A stretch of DNA of 64,000 nt from Brugia malayi (lineage: Eukaryota; Nematoda; Chromadorea; Rhabditida; Onchocercidae), in NCBI RefSeq assembly GCF_000002995.4, contig NW_025062477.1, positions 2,983,501 to 3,047,500 on the forward strand, read 5' to 3'. Of the stretch, positions 38,645 to 51,182 are shown piece by piece. Both the position numbers and the translations under genes were made by a program. How positions within the stretch are numbered: the first letter of the stretch is position 1; each line of letters begins with the position of its first letter. The notes below the pieces were generated by a model, which worked only from the letters and a program-made list of their open reading frames with translations, was not told where the DNA came from and searched no databases.

Positions 38645-41151
38645 ATCATACCATCTTTGTATTTTCGCCAAATAATTTATTATTGAAGTTAGCTTTCATC
38701 AGCGGTAGGTATTATCAAGTTATCATTTAATTTAATTTAATTAACTGATGAAACATGATAAGGAAATTAGGGTAGAGATGTGAAAAGTTGCTTGTTTTTA
38801 TATTTACATCGCATCTACCATGCTAACCAGAATTTAAATTTGTTTAATTGAATTTGAATAATTGATCATTCATCAGTTACCGGTTTTTATATATTATAAT
38901 TTTTAAATGATCAAAGATTGCAGCAGCATTATCATCGGTACTATAAATTGCTTTAAAAAGCAGCTTTTTCACAGGTCACACATAAATTAATATCTTTAAT
39001 ATGACCTTATCAGTTATTAAATTTCTAGCATTTATCAATTTTTCATTCATAATTTTGAGAATAAAATTTAGCTCTAACATTTAACAAAGATATAAAATTT
39101 GATTTTCATAGCAATTAAAATGTATAATTTTTTGGAACAAAATTATCCCTTCAATTTTTTTAAAATTTTAAAATTTTCTGAAAATTTTCTCCCCTCAATT
39201 TTTAAAAAATTTCTTTTTTCGCACTTTTTTTTTTGAACGTTTTCTAATTCACTTATGATAATGTTATCAATGAATTTTCAAATAGCTTTGTGTCCGAGTA
39301 ATTTTTTATTTTAGGTAAATATTAGAATATGATATTCTAAGAGAGGAAATCAAACTTGATAAACATTTCATGATCTAACAAATAGATTAGAAATAATCAA
39401 TTCGGACCAGTTTTTATCTAATTAGTGATTAGAAGTTTACATTATCAATTAATCGGAATGTTGATGCTGAGCAAATGACATGACATGCATTACATTTAAA
39501 TTCAGTATATTTAAATTTAACATTTAATTTTTGCATTTTAAAATGTCACTATGCTTTCTAATTCAAATTAGTGTTTTTTCATAAACACATTTATATGTAT
39601 TCGATTCAAATTACTTAAATTTCATCTTTATCATACTTTTTTCGGAATACACAAATTCCTGGCTATCATCTTATTTTAAATTACATTAATTACTGATTAA
39701 GTAATGAGAAATGAATAAATCAGTTTAATGATTATTCAATGATCAAATTTCATTTCATAAAATTTCATCAATTGCTACTGCTAAGCAAGCAGTTGTAATA
39801 TTAGTGTGTGCTGAGTATTTAATTAATTAAATAAATAATGCTTTATTCCATTTCGATATTTCATTATTATATTTTGTATATTTTCAGTAAATTCTTCGTT
39901 GTTTGTTCCATTTCTGTAATTCAAAAGCTTATTGTTATGTATTTTTCCTGAAATTAAAAATTTTCACAAATTGCAAGTTTTTTTCATTTTTTTACTGAAT
40001 TTTTTTCTTTCTTCTTTTTTTTTTTTTTTTTTTTTTTGATTGAGCTTAAAAAAAATTTTTCTTTAAATGAAATGTTTTGCATAAGAATAATTTCACAATG
40101 CTATAATTTGTTGTAAAGTGTTTGAAACATTTTGTGATAATAAATTGCTAAAAGGCAACCCTTAATCAAGTTAATGCTGAAGAATTGGATGAAGAAGAAG
40201 AAGCGGCATAATTGATAAAACCATTTGCGCCTTCTGAATGAATGTGATCGGATATCATGAAGAATTCATTTATCAAAAGCATGCTTGGAACCAGTATAAA
40301 TGATAAATTCCATTGATCTTATCATTACATCATTATCAGTATTATCATCAATCAAATTAGATAATATAATTTATAAAGCTATCAATCATATTGGATCGTA
40401 ATTATCATTGAATTATTCGTTATAAAGTTAAATGAAATGCAACAAGTCAATGAGAAGAAAAATAAGAAAGGTAATATATGAAGAAAATATTATTATAATT
40501 AAAGAGAAATTATTAGATAAGGAAATTATTATTGATAAGATATTTCAGATGTTCCAGCTTATCATAATGTTTATCATGATAACTTTCATGTAACTTCATT
40601 CATTATCACTTCATTATCCTATTAGTACATCTTTTCATGAATATTACCTTATTGCCACTCATTTATTTTGACTCAGTCATTCCTAATTAACTTATAACTT
40701 ATATATGCATTGGTAAAAACAATTATTTTTATATAAATTTTCACATTTATATATTTAAAAATTTTTTTTAAACATTTTTCATCATTTACTTTCTTTTTTT
40801 TTTGATTTTTTGCCTAAATGTAAAACTTAATAAAATTATATAATCCCTTTTTTTTTCTTACTTTTCATTTCTCTATTTGTTTATTATTACATATATAATT
40901 AATAATATAACTGATCATTTATCATTTATTGTAATAATGAGTGGAGCAGAATAATATTAAAAGATTTTTCATAATGACTGATAATTTCACGAGTAGTTGT
41001 GATAGCAAACTGATTTAAAATGATAACAATAAATAAGCAAAACGAGAATTTTCAAATCAAATACGATTTAATTGCTGTGGTCAAAGTTGTAGTGGTAATT
41101 TGTTAATAGATATTCTAATCAAAGAATATATGAAAGCCACTTTTTTGACTC

Positions 41152-41163
41152 TCTCTCTCCTTC

Positions 41164-41194
<31 letters not shown>
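41152..41194. repeat. CT microsatellite
   Basis: Nearly pure (CT)n interrupted by CCTTCCC. Confidence 0.9.
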
Positions 41195-43218
41195 GCTTTG
41201 TTATTTTATTATTGGTCATTGAAGAATATAAAATACCGGAAAAGCCTGTTTGATCTTATTTAAAAATTATTATTAACGTATCGCTGATTGCATAACAATT
41301 TGCCTATATTATTATCATTGATAAATGATTAGTTTATTATCAGTATTATCGCCCAAAGCATTAAAGCATTAAATATTTCAAAAGTATTTCTGTTTCAGCA
41401 AATGACAATTCATTCATTTTATTTTGTCAATAAATGATGGTCAGAGGTGATCAATTCAATAAAATCATTTGAAAAAAAAAAAAAAAAAAAAAAGAGAGAA
41501 AGAAGCGAAAAAATGGGATAAACTCGGTTTCGAAAAAGAGAAAAAAACGAATTTTATCACAAAAAAAAAAAAAAAAAAAAAAAAGTAAGAATGATTAGAA
41601 GAGCTTTTCCTTTATTCTTTATTTATCAATTAAAAGAGGTACAGAGGGAAAGAAATTTACGATGAAAAAGGAGAGAGAGAGATAGTTGTGGTTGATGGTG
41701 AAAGAAACTTGTTGCCTGTATCATTCATTGTTATTCTGCGGTTAAAGTTGCTGTTTGATTTTGATATAAGAATTTGTCAAAATAAAATAAAAATCTTTCT
41801 TTATAAATTAATTAAATTAAAAATAATAATGAAAAATAATCAAAAAAAAAAAAAAAAGAAAAGAAAAATGAAAAAAAAAGCGAAGAATACTGAACAATAA
41901 GATATTAATCAAAGTATTTTCATATGAATTTATTTATAAGTGATAAGAATTAATTTACAAAAAAAAAGAAAAAAAAAATCTGTTATTTAATGATAAAATT
42001 AGAAATGGAAAAAATGAAAAAAAATATTTGCAAAATTAAGTGTTGAATAATTTAGTAATTTAATTTATATTTATAAAACTAAAATAAAAAGAGAGTAAAT
42101 AATTGACATTTAATAAGCATTAATTTTAATTAATTAATATAAAAAAAAAAAAATCTTAGTTCATGAAAAAATATTTCATTCAAAATTTTATCATCAAATA
42201 TTATTTAGCTGAAAATATTGCTAAAAAAAATATTGCAATTGGTAATATTTAATTTCAACTCAGTGATATCATTATTGATGATAAAGATAAGCAATGATAT
42301 GATAAAGGCTGATAAGCTTAAAACTGTTAACGTATCATTGAAACTCAAAGATAGCAAAAATTATTTCAAATATATTATGAATTTAGGATTTTTGATTTTT
42401 TTTTTTTTTGACATAAAAAATTTTTCCTTTTATTATGATATTTAAAAGTATTGAATTTTTGGATTTTATTAAATGAAATTGTAAAAAAAAAAATAATACT
42501 TTATCTGTTTGTCCATCTGAGTTTTTTCTTTTTTTTTTTCTTTTGCTTTTTAATAAAATTTTAAAATGAAAAATTGAAAAAGTTAATTAGTTGCTATTTG
42601 ATATTGTTTGAGCGATAAAACATTTATGTGTGAATAAAACAACTAAAATATACTTATATGATAAAATTTTCTTTATTGTTTAAAAAATTTAAAAAAATAG
42701 AAAAAAAAAGTAATAACATCGTTTTTTTTTTTCTTATTTTACAAATAGTATAAAAGATTAATTCATGTGTGAACAGTGAAGTATTTATTTACTTCATTTT
42801 GTTTACTACCGTTTAAGTTTGATGGACAAACTGTCATTATGATTTGTTGATGCGTATATTTGTTTACAATTGTGATGAGATAATCATGAAAATATATAAA
42901 TAACCATATGTATATATTTTTTACAAATATATACATATAGTGATGACGCAAGAAAAGAAAAAAGAAAACTATTTTTTTTTTTTTTTTTTTTTTGGGGTCA
43001 ACAATGTCGTCGCTTTTTTCAATTAAATTAAATTAAAGTTTGGTTGAGTATGAGGATAGGAATGAACGAAAAAAAAAAAAAGGGTGAACGGCAAGAAGAG
43101 GAAGTGAATTGGTTCAGTTGACTTTTTAAAATGCATTCACGTATAAATTGAAGGCAAAGAAGAGAGAAAAAAAAAAAAAGGATTTAATAATGATTGAATG
43201 TTTTGCTCTTATTTGAAA

Positions 43219-43249
<31 letters not shown>

Positions 43250-43250
43250 A
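43219..43250. repeat. GA microsatellite
   Basis: Uninterrupted (GA)n of about 26 bases followed by purine-rich DNA. Confidence 0.9.
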
Positions 43251-43805
43251 AAAAAATAAAAATAAAAGAAAAAAATTTTTTAAATTTAATTAGATAGCTT
43301 TATAGGCTTAACAATTTCGATCAAATCATGGCAGTCTAATATATGGCACAAACAAGAGATAACGCTTGCGTTACACTTCAAAAAGTTCAATGATCCCATT
43401 GTAAAATGTGAAAAATATATGTTGAAATGATGCAATGGTTAATTTCTAAAAGGTAGAAAGGAATGAAATCTTTAGTTAATATAAAGTAAATGCATAGCTG
43501 CTAGATGTCATCTATTATATTTTAAATTTTGAGATTAAAAATGATAAAATATTGCATCATTATGCAGCATTGATTAGTTTAAAAGTGCAATGTTTATTTG
43601 AATGATAAATTATTTGTAAGCTAAATAATAATAATAATTGTTATACTGTCATATAATGAGTGTAAGGCAGAAGGAGTTAAGGAAGAGATTAGATGTAAGC
43701 ATAAGTAAGACACATCTGATAACACCAAATGATAACTGAGACTAGTTGATAATTCATCTTCAAATTTAGGTGTGTGATATAACAGATTGCTATGATGTGT
43801 GTAAC

Positions 43806-43830
43806 ACTGATAACGATAACAGTTATCAGT
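43806..43830. promoter_or_regulatory. Inverted pair of GATA-factor motifs
   Basis: ACTGATAAC (43806-43814) and its exact reverse complement GTTATCAGT (43822-43830) flank a third GATAAC core. ACTGATAA is the binding site of nematode intestinal GATA factors such as ELT-2. It lies in gene-poor DNA rich in TGATAA words. Confidence 0.5.
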
Positions 43831-43999
43831 TTGAATCAGTGATTTGAATTGCACTTATATGGCAAATCAAATCATATATTCATGATTTACTTCAGTTTTA
43901 TTGCTCTACCTCATTGCATATCTCTTTACATGATTATTGTTCTAGTTTTGGAATTAGGTATTTAGTTATGGGAGTTCGAGAGGGGTATGAAATGGGGAG

Positions 44000-44019
44000 A
44001 GGGGGGTGGGTGGGTGGGT

Positions 44020-44050
<31 letters not shown>

Positions 44051-44062
44051 GGAGGAGGAGGA
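44000..44062. repeat. G-rich GGGT/GGA purine tract
   Basis: GGGGGGTGGGTGGGTGGG is followed by (GGA)n. Four or more G-runs with single-base loops fit a G-quadruplex. Confidence 0.85.
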
Positions 44063-44112
44063 ATAGGGCAGATTGATTGGAAAGAGAAGTATGGACAAAA
44101 TTTGATAATTCG

Positions 44113-44141
44113 GTAAGGGGTAGCACCTGTTGTCCCCTTAC
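44113..44141 (+). other. Small inverted repeat in a GC-richer island
   Basis: GTAAGGGG (44113-44120) and CCCCTTAC (44134-44141) form an 8-bp stem with a 13-base loop. The surrounding about 120 bases are unusually GC-rich for the region. No gene is recognised. Confidence 0.55.
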
Positions 44142-44293
44142 AAAAGCCCCGTAAAACTAAAAAATTGGGTCATGGCCGATTGACCTATTTGTCGCTCCTC
44201 AATAGTACCAATACAGCAATATACTTATCTAACAATTATTGGTAACCTTTCTCTGGGTTATCATGTATTAATGTTATGTGGAAAAAAACAGAG

Positions 44294-44295
44294 AG

Positions 44296-44330
<35 letters not shown>
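44294..44330. repeat. GA microsatellite
   Basis: Almost uninterrupted (GA)n. Confidence 0.9.
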
Positions 44331-44332
<2 letters not shown>

Positions 44333-45413
44333 AAGGAGAAAAAAAGAGTTAAATTGAAAAGTTTAAATTAATTTAAAATCGATAAGATTTTGTCAAAATT
44401 ACGAAAAAAGCCAAATGAAAGCTATCATTTTGCAGTAAATGCATGATCTGATTTTTGTAATTTATGACTTCGACCTTTTTTCTTACGAAGGGTTTCTGAC
44501 CTAATGTAACTAAAAATGATGCCATGTATTTCGATGGTACATTGGTCGATTACATACATTTTGGACTTATAGTTTTGATTGAATCCGATGATGTCATAAA
44601 GATAGAAAGGATATTAAATACAACAGCAATAGGTCATATCATATTCTCATCTTTTTACAATTAAATAGAAAGATAATTGATAAGACAGTGCTCGTAAAAT
44701 GTATAAATGATAAGATTGTAATGTTATCAAAATCAAAACAAAAAAGCAAACAATTTGATAAGCTTTACAATATAATAACAAAATGAATGATTTATGTATG
44801 TTTATAATTTTTAACAAAAAAATTTCAACAAATTTCAAAAAAAAAAATTGAATAATTTATCTTAAAAGAAGTGCAAATTTTGAAGATAAATTTAATTTAA
44901 TAATATAAATATATCAAATTAAAATTATTAGTAATTTTAATTATTAAACCAGACAATTAATACAACGATAAATTGATTAGAAAGTGAAAACAGATTATAG
45001 TACACATTCTCAATGGGTATCCCTTTTCCGCTTCCTCTCACCGCCCCATTCCAATGATCTCTTCCATATTGTCTCACCTTGTTCACTTCTTTTAAATTTC
45101 ATTAAGTATTGCTATAAATCATTTTTAAATTTAATATCATAAATTTGATACAAAAATTCTAATAGACTAAACTATAAATTACCTGAAATCAGTGAAAAAA
45201 AAAAAAAAAAAGGCGGTCATTGAAATGAACAAAAAAAAAGAATGCAATAGATACAGAAGTAAGAGTTTTTGGAAAATTTGTTTTCAAATTAAAAACAATA
45301 TCACACCTTTTTCCGTCACGATAGGTCGCTTTTCAACATTGATAAAACTTTTCTTAAAATATATTAATTTTTTTCTTTCTTTTTCTTCTTTCTTCTCTTC
45401 AATCAAACTATAG

Positions 45414-45782
45414 CTATTGGTGAATGACACCATTTTATACTGTGATCATTTCCGATGCGACCATCATTCTGTACAGGTAGGTAGGTATACGACACAAACA
45501 ATACAGTCATCATCCAACAAAGAAAGTTTGAAAAACGATTTCAAAGTAGCGTATGCCCTTGGCATTACTGCTGATAATAGTAAGAGTAGTAGTAGTAGTA
45601 GTAGTAGTAATAGTAATATTAGCAGTAGTAGTAGTAGTAGAAGTATTAATGTATCAGCAACAGCAGCGAAGTACGAAGATGAGGTGAATGTCCTATCTTT
45701 CGGGGACATTGGGAACTTTTCTTTGTTTGCGGAATTGGGTAAGCATAGCAAAAGTGAAGGTTTGCAAAAATTTTTACAATAA
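45414..45782 (+). CDS. Candidate exon, Ser-rich, unrecognised
   Basis: After a possible acceptor (AAACTATAG) an open frame of 122 codons runs to TAA. It begins LLVNDTILYCDHFRCDHHSV, has a poly-Ser block from an AGT repeat (about 45586-45640), and ends with a mixed, protein-like segment (KYEDEVNVLSFGDIGNFS). Its GC content is clearly above the flanking DNA, which favours coding. Alternatives are internal donors at CAG/GTAGGT (45476) and TTGG/GTAAGC (45739). No neighbour exon or family is identified; the antisense frame is poly-Leu and unlikely. Confidence 0.35.
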   Translation, partial: LLVNDTILYCDHFRCDHHSVQVGRYTTQTIQSSSNKESLKNDFKVAYALGITADNSKSSSSSSSSNSNISSSSSSRSINVSATAAKYEDEVNVLSFGDIGNFSLFAELGKHSKSEGLQKFLQ

Positions 45783-46023
45783 AAAAGTTTCTCAAAAAAA
45801 AACATTTTAACATTTTAAAAATGCTTCTTATTTTTTTTTTTTTGTTTCTGTTATTGTGATGATTAATAAAATATACAAAAGATTTATAATATTATGTGAT
45901 GAATATAATTAAAAATTTTAAACTATTTTAAATATAACAAATTGAGCTAAAGAATTTTAATTTTCCATTTCAAAAGGAATTTAATTGTTAGAAAGAGAAA
46001 AAAAAAAAAAAAGGTGCTGAAAT

Positions 46024-46385
46024 AATTAATGATTGCTTTAATTATTATCAAATAAAGAAAAAAAATAGCTTATTATATAATAATTATAAAAATAAATACT
46101 TATTTATCATAAATAATGATATGATATCATGATTTAATTATAATTAATGATTGCTTTAATTATTATCAAATAAAGAAAAAAAAATAGCTTATTATATAAT
46201 AATGATAAAAATAAATACTTATTTATCATAAATAATGATATGATATCATGATTTAATTATAATTAATGATTGCTTTAATTATTATCAAATAAAGAAAAAA
46301 AAAATAGCTTATTATATAATAATGATAATATAAAAATAAATACCTATTTATCATAAATAATGATATGATATCATGATTTAATTAT
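46024..46385. repeat. Three tandem copies of a 118-125 bp unit
   Basis: Copies begin at 46024, 46142 and 46261 with AATTAATGATTGC and end with ATGATATCATGATTTAATTAT. They are nearly identical apart from an A-run length difference and a small insertion in the third, so the array is recent. Each unit holds the palindrome ATGATATCAT. Confidence 0.92.
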
Positions 46386-48019
46386 GTTTATATTCGATAT
46401 GCATTAAAGATACCTCATCCTTAAGAATTTACAATTCAAATGGATCAATTTTGATAAGTGATTTGGATTTGGAATACAGCCAAACTTTTTGCATTTCATT
46501 TATTGCGAATAAACTTGAACTGATTTTAACGGCGATTAGTAATAGGTCACAAGTTTTGAATCCAGCGAATGTTTCTGAGCAATAAGAATGGATTGACGAG
46601 AATTGGGGACAACGTGGTGTATGTATGATGACACACGCTATCTTCTTAGCAATTTGATTCTTTTCTTCCTATTAATGGATTCTGTTTTTGAATATATTTA
46701 TTGTTTATAATTCTTTTATTTATTTATTTATTTTTTTTCTCTAAAAATTCTTATATATTTTAAAAAATTTGAATAAATTTAAAGCTATTTTTTCTTTTTT
46801 CTTTTAATTTTAAATCTTTTATAAATTAAAAAAAAAAAAAAAAAAAGACTTTCACAATAATAATTTATGATATTTTAAAGATTTTTTTTTTTTTTTATTA
46901 TTAAGTAAAAAATATTAAAATTTAAAAAGTTTCTTTCTTTTTTTTCTATACAACATGAAGAAAGAAAAAAGGAGGAAAAATGATAAATAATCTAAGACAG
47001 AGAGAAAGGGAGAGAAAGAGAGAGAGAGAGGGAGAGAGAGAGAGTTTAATAGAATGAGTGAAATCATTATTGATAGAATTTATTATATTTGTTGATAAGT
47101 GATTACTTTAAATAAACATCAATAGTTCGTGTTTAGCATATCAATTCTGACGGAGGATTTCAGCTGTCAAATTTATTGTTTGACCATAGTATTACTCCGG
47201 TTTTATGGGTTTTGTTTTTTTTATCCGGATATGCCGTTTTATTATTCGGAAATTTTCCTACATTTTTGATGAGGTCATTATGCATCAAAGATCTAAAAAT
47301 TAATTGATAGAAAGAAGTATTACATTTAAACTCTTATCAACAATAGATGATAATAGCCTATCATTGATCAAAATGTCATCCCAAAGACTTTAAACTCTTT
47401 CCTTTGCTTGTTTATTTTATTAGTTGTACATTACTATGATAAAATTACTTTTTAAGATTTTACTTTTAAGGATTTCATTTATTTGCATATGATAAGTATA
47501 ATCAATTTTTTTTTTTGTTATGATTTATTTAGCGCTACAAATAATACAATAAAATGTGTACTTACAGTGTTACGTGATACTAAAAACATTTAATCTTATA
47601 TGTATGCTTGAAATTATTCATTAATTCAAATGAAAATTTCCTTTTTCTCAAAATTGAATTTAATTATTATAAGCATTTTTTTTTTTTTATGAGTTCAAAT
47701 TATTTTAGCATTAATTCATTCAAATTAATCCGAAAAGAAAAAAAAAAAAAAAAAAAAAAAAATCTAATAATGAAAAAAAAAATTTTTTTCTTTTTTTTTT
47801 TGTTTGCCTAAAATAAGCCGAAAAATTGGCAATGAAAATTTAACAGTGCTGAAAAATTATTTTCATCTTTTCCCTCTTTGCTTGAAGACATAAATCATAT
47901 TGTTTAAAATTCTTGTTGAATTAGGTCAAATTGTGTTTTCATTTGACCCCAATAATCATGATTATCACGATAGTGAGGAATAGAAAGGTGAAAATATAAA
48001 GAGTAGAAGAGAGTAAAGC

Positions 48020-48105
48020 GGGGGGGGGGGGGGGAAGGGGAAGGAGAGGGGAAAAGGGAGGGGGAAAGGGGAAGCAAAAGGCGGGGAAGGGGGAAAGTTC
48101 CATTT
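48020..48105. repeat. G-run and GGGGA tract
   Basis: An uninterrupted run of about 15 G bases is followed by repeated GGGGAA/GGGAGA blocks on the + strand. It is strongly quadruplex-prone. Confidence 0.85.
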
Positions 48106-51056
48106 CATAGAATATATCCGAAAAATTTGCGCATCATTTGTTTTAATTTCCTGTGTATGAATTTCGATTTCTACTTTTTTTCTAAAAAAAAAAAAAAAAA
48201 AAAGAAAAAAAAAATTTAATTTTATAAGAGAGAAAACGATTGAGTAGAAATGAAGAAATGAAAGACATTGGTAGTAATAGCGGGACAAGCAGTTAAAAAG
48301 AGAGTGAATTTTGTTGGAAATCTAAAATGAAAGAAAGATTCATGCAATGATAATGAAATAATGATAATACTACACTTATCATATCATATTTCTTATCACT
48401 TTAACACCAGTAATCATTGTGCAATAACAATTGATAATAGTACAAAAGCAATAACAATAAAATAAATAATAAAAGTTATAAGAATAGGAAAAATCAATAG
48501 AAAACAAAAACAAAAAAAAGAATAGCGACAATAACAGTAGCAATAATAATAATAACAATAACAGTAGCAAATAAAAAAAAAAAAGAATAAACAATAAAAA
48601 AGTAATTACAATAAATAATTAAAACAATAACACAAAACGATCAATCACGAATGATTGTTTAAAAGATTATTTTTGACTTATTTTCTTTTTATATGAGATT
48701 TGACAGTGGAAATCAATTTGGGATAGTTTATTCTTACTAAACTGATAACAATGACAGAGGGAGAGAGAGAGAAGAGAGAGGGAGAGAGAAAAAGAGAGAG
48801 GGAGGGAGAGAGATAAGTAAAGGATTAAAAAAAAAAAAAATGTTTATGCAGAATATATTGTATGAAATGTAGAAATTTTGTTTAAAATTCTCACATTGCT
48901 ATTACATAATTGAAATGGAATAGATAATAAACTAATTGAAAAGTGATAATATAAATTTGGAAAAGTAATTAGAAATCAAATATTAAAAGTACTTAAGAGA
49001 AATGGTTAAAATAGATGAAATAGTAAGCTTAAAAATTATTATAAAATATTTAATAATCCAATAATCAATTAGAAATTGTTACAGTTTACGATTTTTTTTT
49101 CTGCATTTTGCATACAATAATTTTAAAATTATAAAATTTACTTTTGAATTAGTATATTTTGAATAGATGCCAATGAGATATTTAAATATAAAAAAAAAAA
49201 AAGGTAAACAGTCAATTCTAGGAAAAATGGCAACAATCCTATTTTTATTTCATTCATTCTTTCATCTACTCCTTTTTTCATTTCTTTTTTTTTATTTTCT
49301 TTTTTCATTATGGTTACTGAAAGTAAGAGAAGGATAAGAGAGGGGAAGAGAGAGAGAGAGAGAGAGAAAAAAAAGAAAGTATTTCCATTTGTCCTTGGAT
49401 ATTTTATAAAATTAACGGATGTTCATGACCTCTTATTGTTATTTTATGCTCAGATATTTCATTCATTATTCGTTTTTCCTGAATCATTCCATCATACCCT
49501 GTGGCATTCTCGATTTTCTGGATGGTATTATCATATTAGATGATCGGTCATTTCAATGGAGCAAGAATTTAAACAGGACGAGACAATAAATGTTGAACAT
49601 TTTTGCAGCAAAAGGGGAAGGTCCGGATCGTTGACCTTTTCCCTGAAATAAAATCCAACCACAAAACAATCAAAACTTCTCCCCGCCATTAGATGACTCC
49701 TTGGAATAAAGCATGGATATTGAGAGATGAAGAGATAAAGAAATGGGAAGAGGAGAAGAAAGAAAAAAAGGGATATTTGTTCTACCCTCCGGGGTTTTCG
49801 TACCTGCTCCTGCCCGGTCATTTCATGAAAGCACTGCCCACCTCTCTTCTGTCCCCTCGAATGTACCACAACAAACACACTCTTCAATAGACACACACAT
49901 ACACACACATACACACACACACACACATACACACACACATAATAGGGTCAGCCAGCGGTCAACTGGTAGTTAAATGCCAATGTCGACACATATCAAAAGT
50001 TGTTCTAGGAAATGAATGGATTTGACAAAAAACGGAAATTCATTTCATTCATTATGGCATTAATGCTAATTTCTTCCCGAAAATTTTCATACTATTCCCA
50101 AAATTTTGTTTTTATTACTGCAAAATATTTTGAAATTAATTTTAAATTTATTCAGATTATTTGGTCATTTATTTCATGTCAAGATTTGCCTACTTAAAAT
50201 AATTTAATTCCCATTAATGACATAACCTTATAATAGACTTAAAATATTAGAAGGAGTTTTTATTCATTGATTAACCTATTGATGATTTCAATAAAGATCT
50301 GATTGTTCCAATTGATAAATGATATCAAAAGTTATACTTATTAATAATCCTGAAAGTATATAATGTTTTTAAATGCGAAAGTGGTAATTTCATATCAAAA
50401 TTTCACTAAACTTTTTTATTGATATAGTAATATCAAACAATAATTCTTTCTTGTATCCTTTTTTGATGAGCAAATTATTCCCATTCTTCCTACTATTTTC
50501 CAGAAATTTTCTTCAAGAAACGTATTTCTAGAAATTTCCTTTTTCTTTTTTTTGTTGATGAAAAAGTTTAATGATGAATTGAACTATTAGAAACTTTCTA
50601 CTTTCTTACTTTTTCAGCATACATAATTTCACCATTTATAATTTTTACCTGTCAAAAGATAAAGCAATTCTTTTTTGCATGCTTTCAGTACATTCTTTGA
50701 AAGCTCTTTAACGAGCTAAATTTCAATTTTAGAAAAATTTAAATTTCCCACTTTTTTAATAATATAACCTCATTTTTTTTTGTATTCAATACTATTTCAA
50801 GACAAGACGAAATGGGAATAAGCACTGGTGGGAAGCTATTTGCTTTTGCTGCTATTGACAGTTTCAAAATATCATATTGAAAAGAGAGGTGGAGTCCCGC
50901 GGTACCTTTCCTCTTCTTAAAATATATACCATTGACATACTATTCGTACCAGGGATCTATTGACAGAGAGGCAGTCAAAAATACAAAATTCACTTCACTT
51001 CTTTCATTCATTCTTCCCAGTGAGATTAACACTTCTTGGGAAATGGTGTAAGGGTA

Positions 51057-51181
51057 GAAGGAAGAAGGAGCGGAAGGCGGTACCGTGAAGGAGGAGGGTT
51101 CCATGAACGGTTTCAACGGTGGGCTCACATATCGGGAGGGTTTTGGTGCCGCTGTCGGTGCTGGGTGTGTTGGTGGCGGTG
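51057..51181 (+). CDS. Candidate glycine-rich exon
   Basis: A GC-rich patch reads in one + frame as AEGGTVKEEGSMNGFNGG followed by LTYREGFGAAVGAGCVGG and ends exactly at a donor G/GTGAGTG (51182). Upstream stops lie just before 51057, where only a weak acceptor (GGGTAG) is seen. The + strand Gly-rich exons at 56.6-56.9 kb make a shared gene tempting, but the phase does not join directly to 53672. The antisense frame (50940-51194) is Pro-rich and cannot be excluded. Confidence 0.25.
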
Positions 51182-51182
51182 A

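Larger units (their letters stand above)
31969..45413. other. Long gene-poor AT-rich region
   Basis: Over 13 kb with no supported exon. It begins with the TMEM98 3' UTR (with a hairpin at 32197-32241), then poly-T/TTTC-rich DNA at 32890-33060 and 33640-33690, and poly-A tracts at about 34990-35090 and 41471-41585. It also holds the minisatellites at 37871 and 38491, CT and GA microsatellites, a GGA tract at about 44022-44062, and many TGATAA/TTATCA words from about 37.7 kb on. Open frames here are poly-Phe or poly-Lys products of homopolymers. Confidence 0.6.
45783..51056. other. AT-rich region with simple repeats
   Basis: No supported exon. It contains the 118-bp tandem repeat, GA microsatellites (about 47003-47044, 48757-48812, 49350-49366), a poly-A run at 47738-47761, a G-run at 48020-48034, a CA microsatellite at about 49891-49940, and a cluster of heat-shock-element-like triplets near 50498-50539. 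The region 49560-49890 is less AT-rich and open in several frames on both strands, but no splice model stands out. Confidence 0.55.

Noticed and set aside
38467..38649. Minus-strand open frame with a 7-residue repeat (ISNDKAT)
   Set aside because: It follows from a 21-bp minisatellite, a multiple of three; no flanking exon, start context or homology.
45464..45805. Minus-strand poly-Leu open frame
   Set aside because: It is the antisense of the AGT repeat; the sense frame has the better composition.
49531..49973. Open frames on both strands in a GC-richer patch next to a CA microsatellite
   Set aside because: Several frames are equally open, His-Thr and Val-Cys runs come from the CA repeat, and no splice model is favoured.
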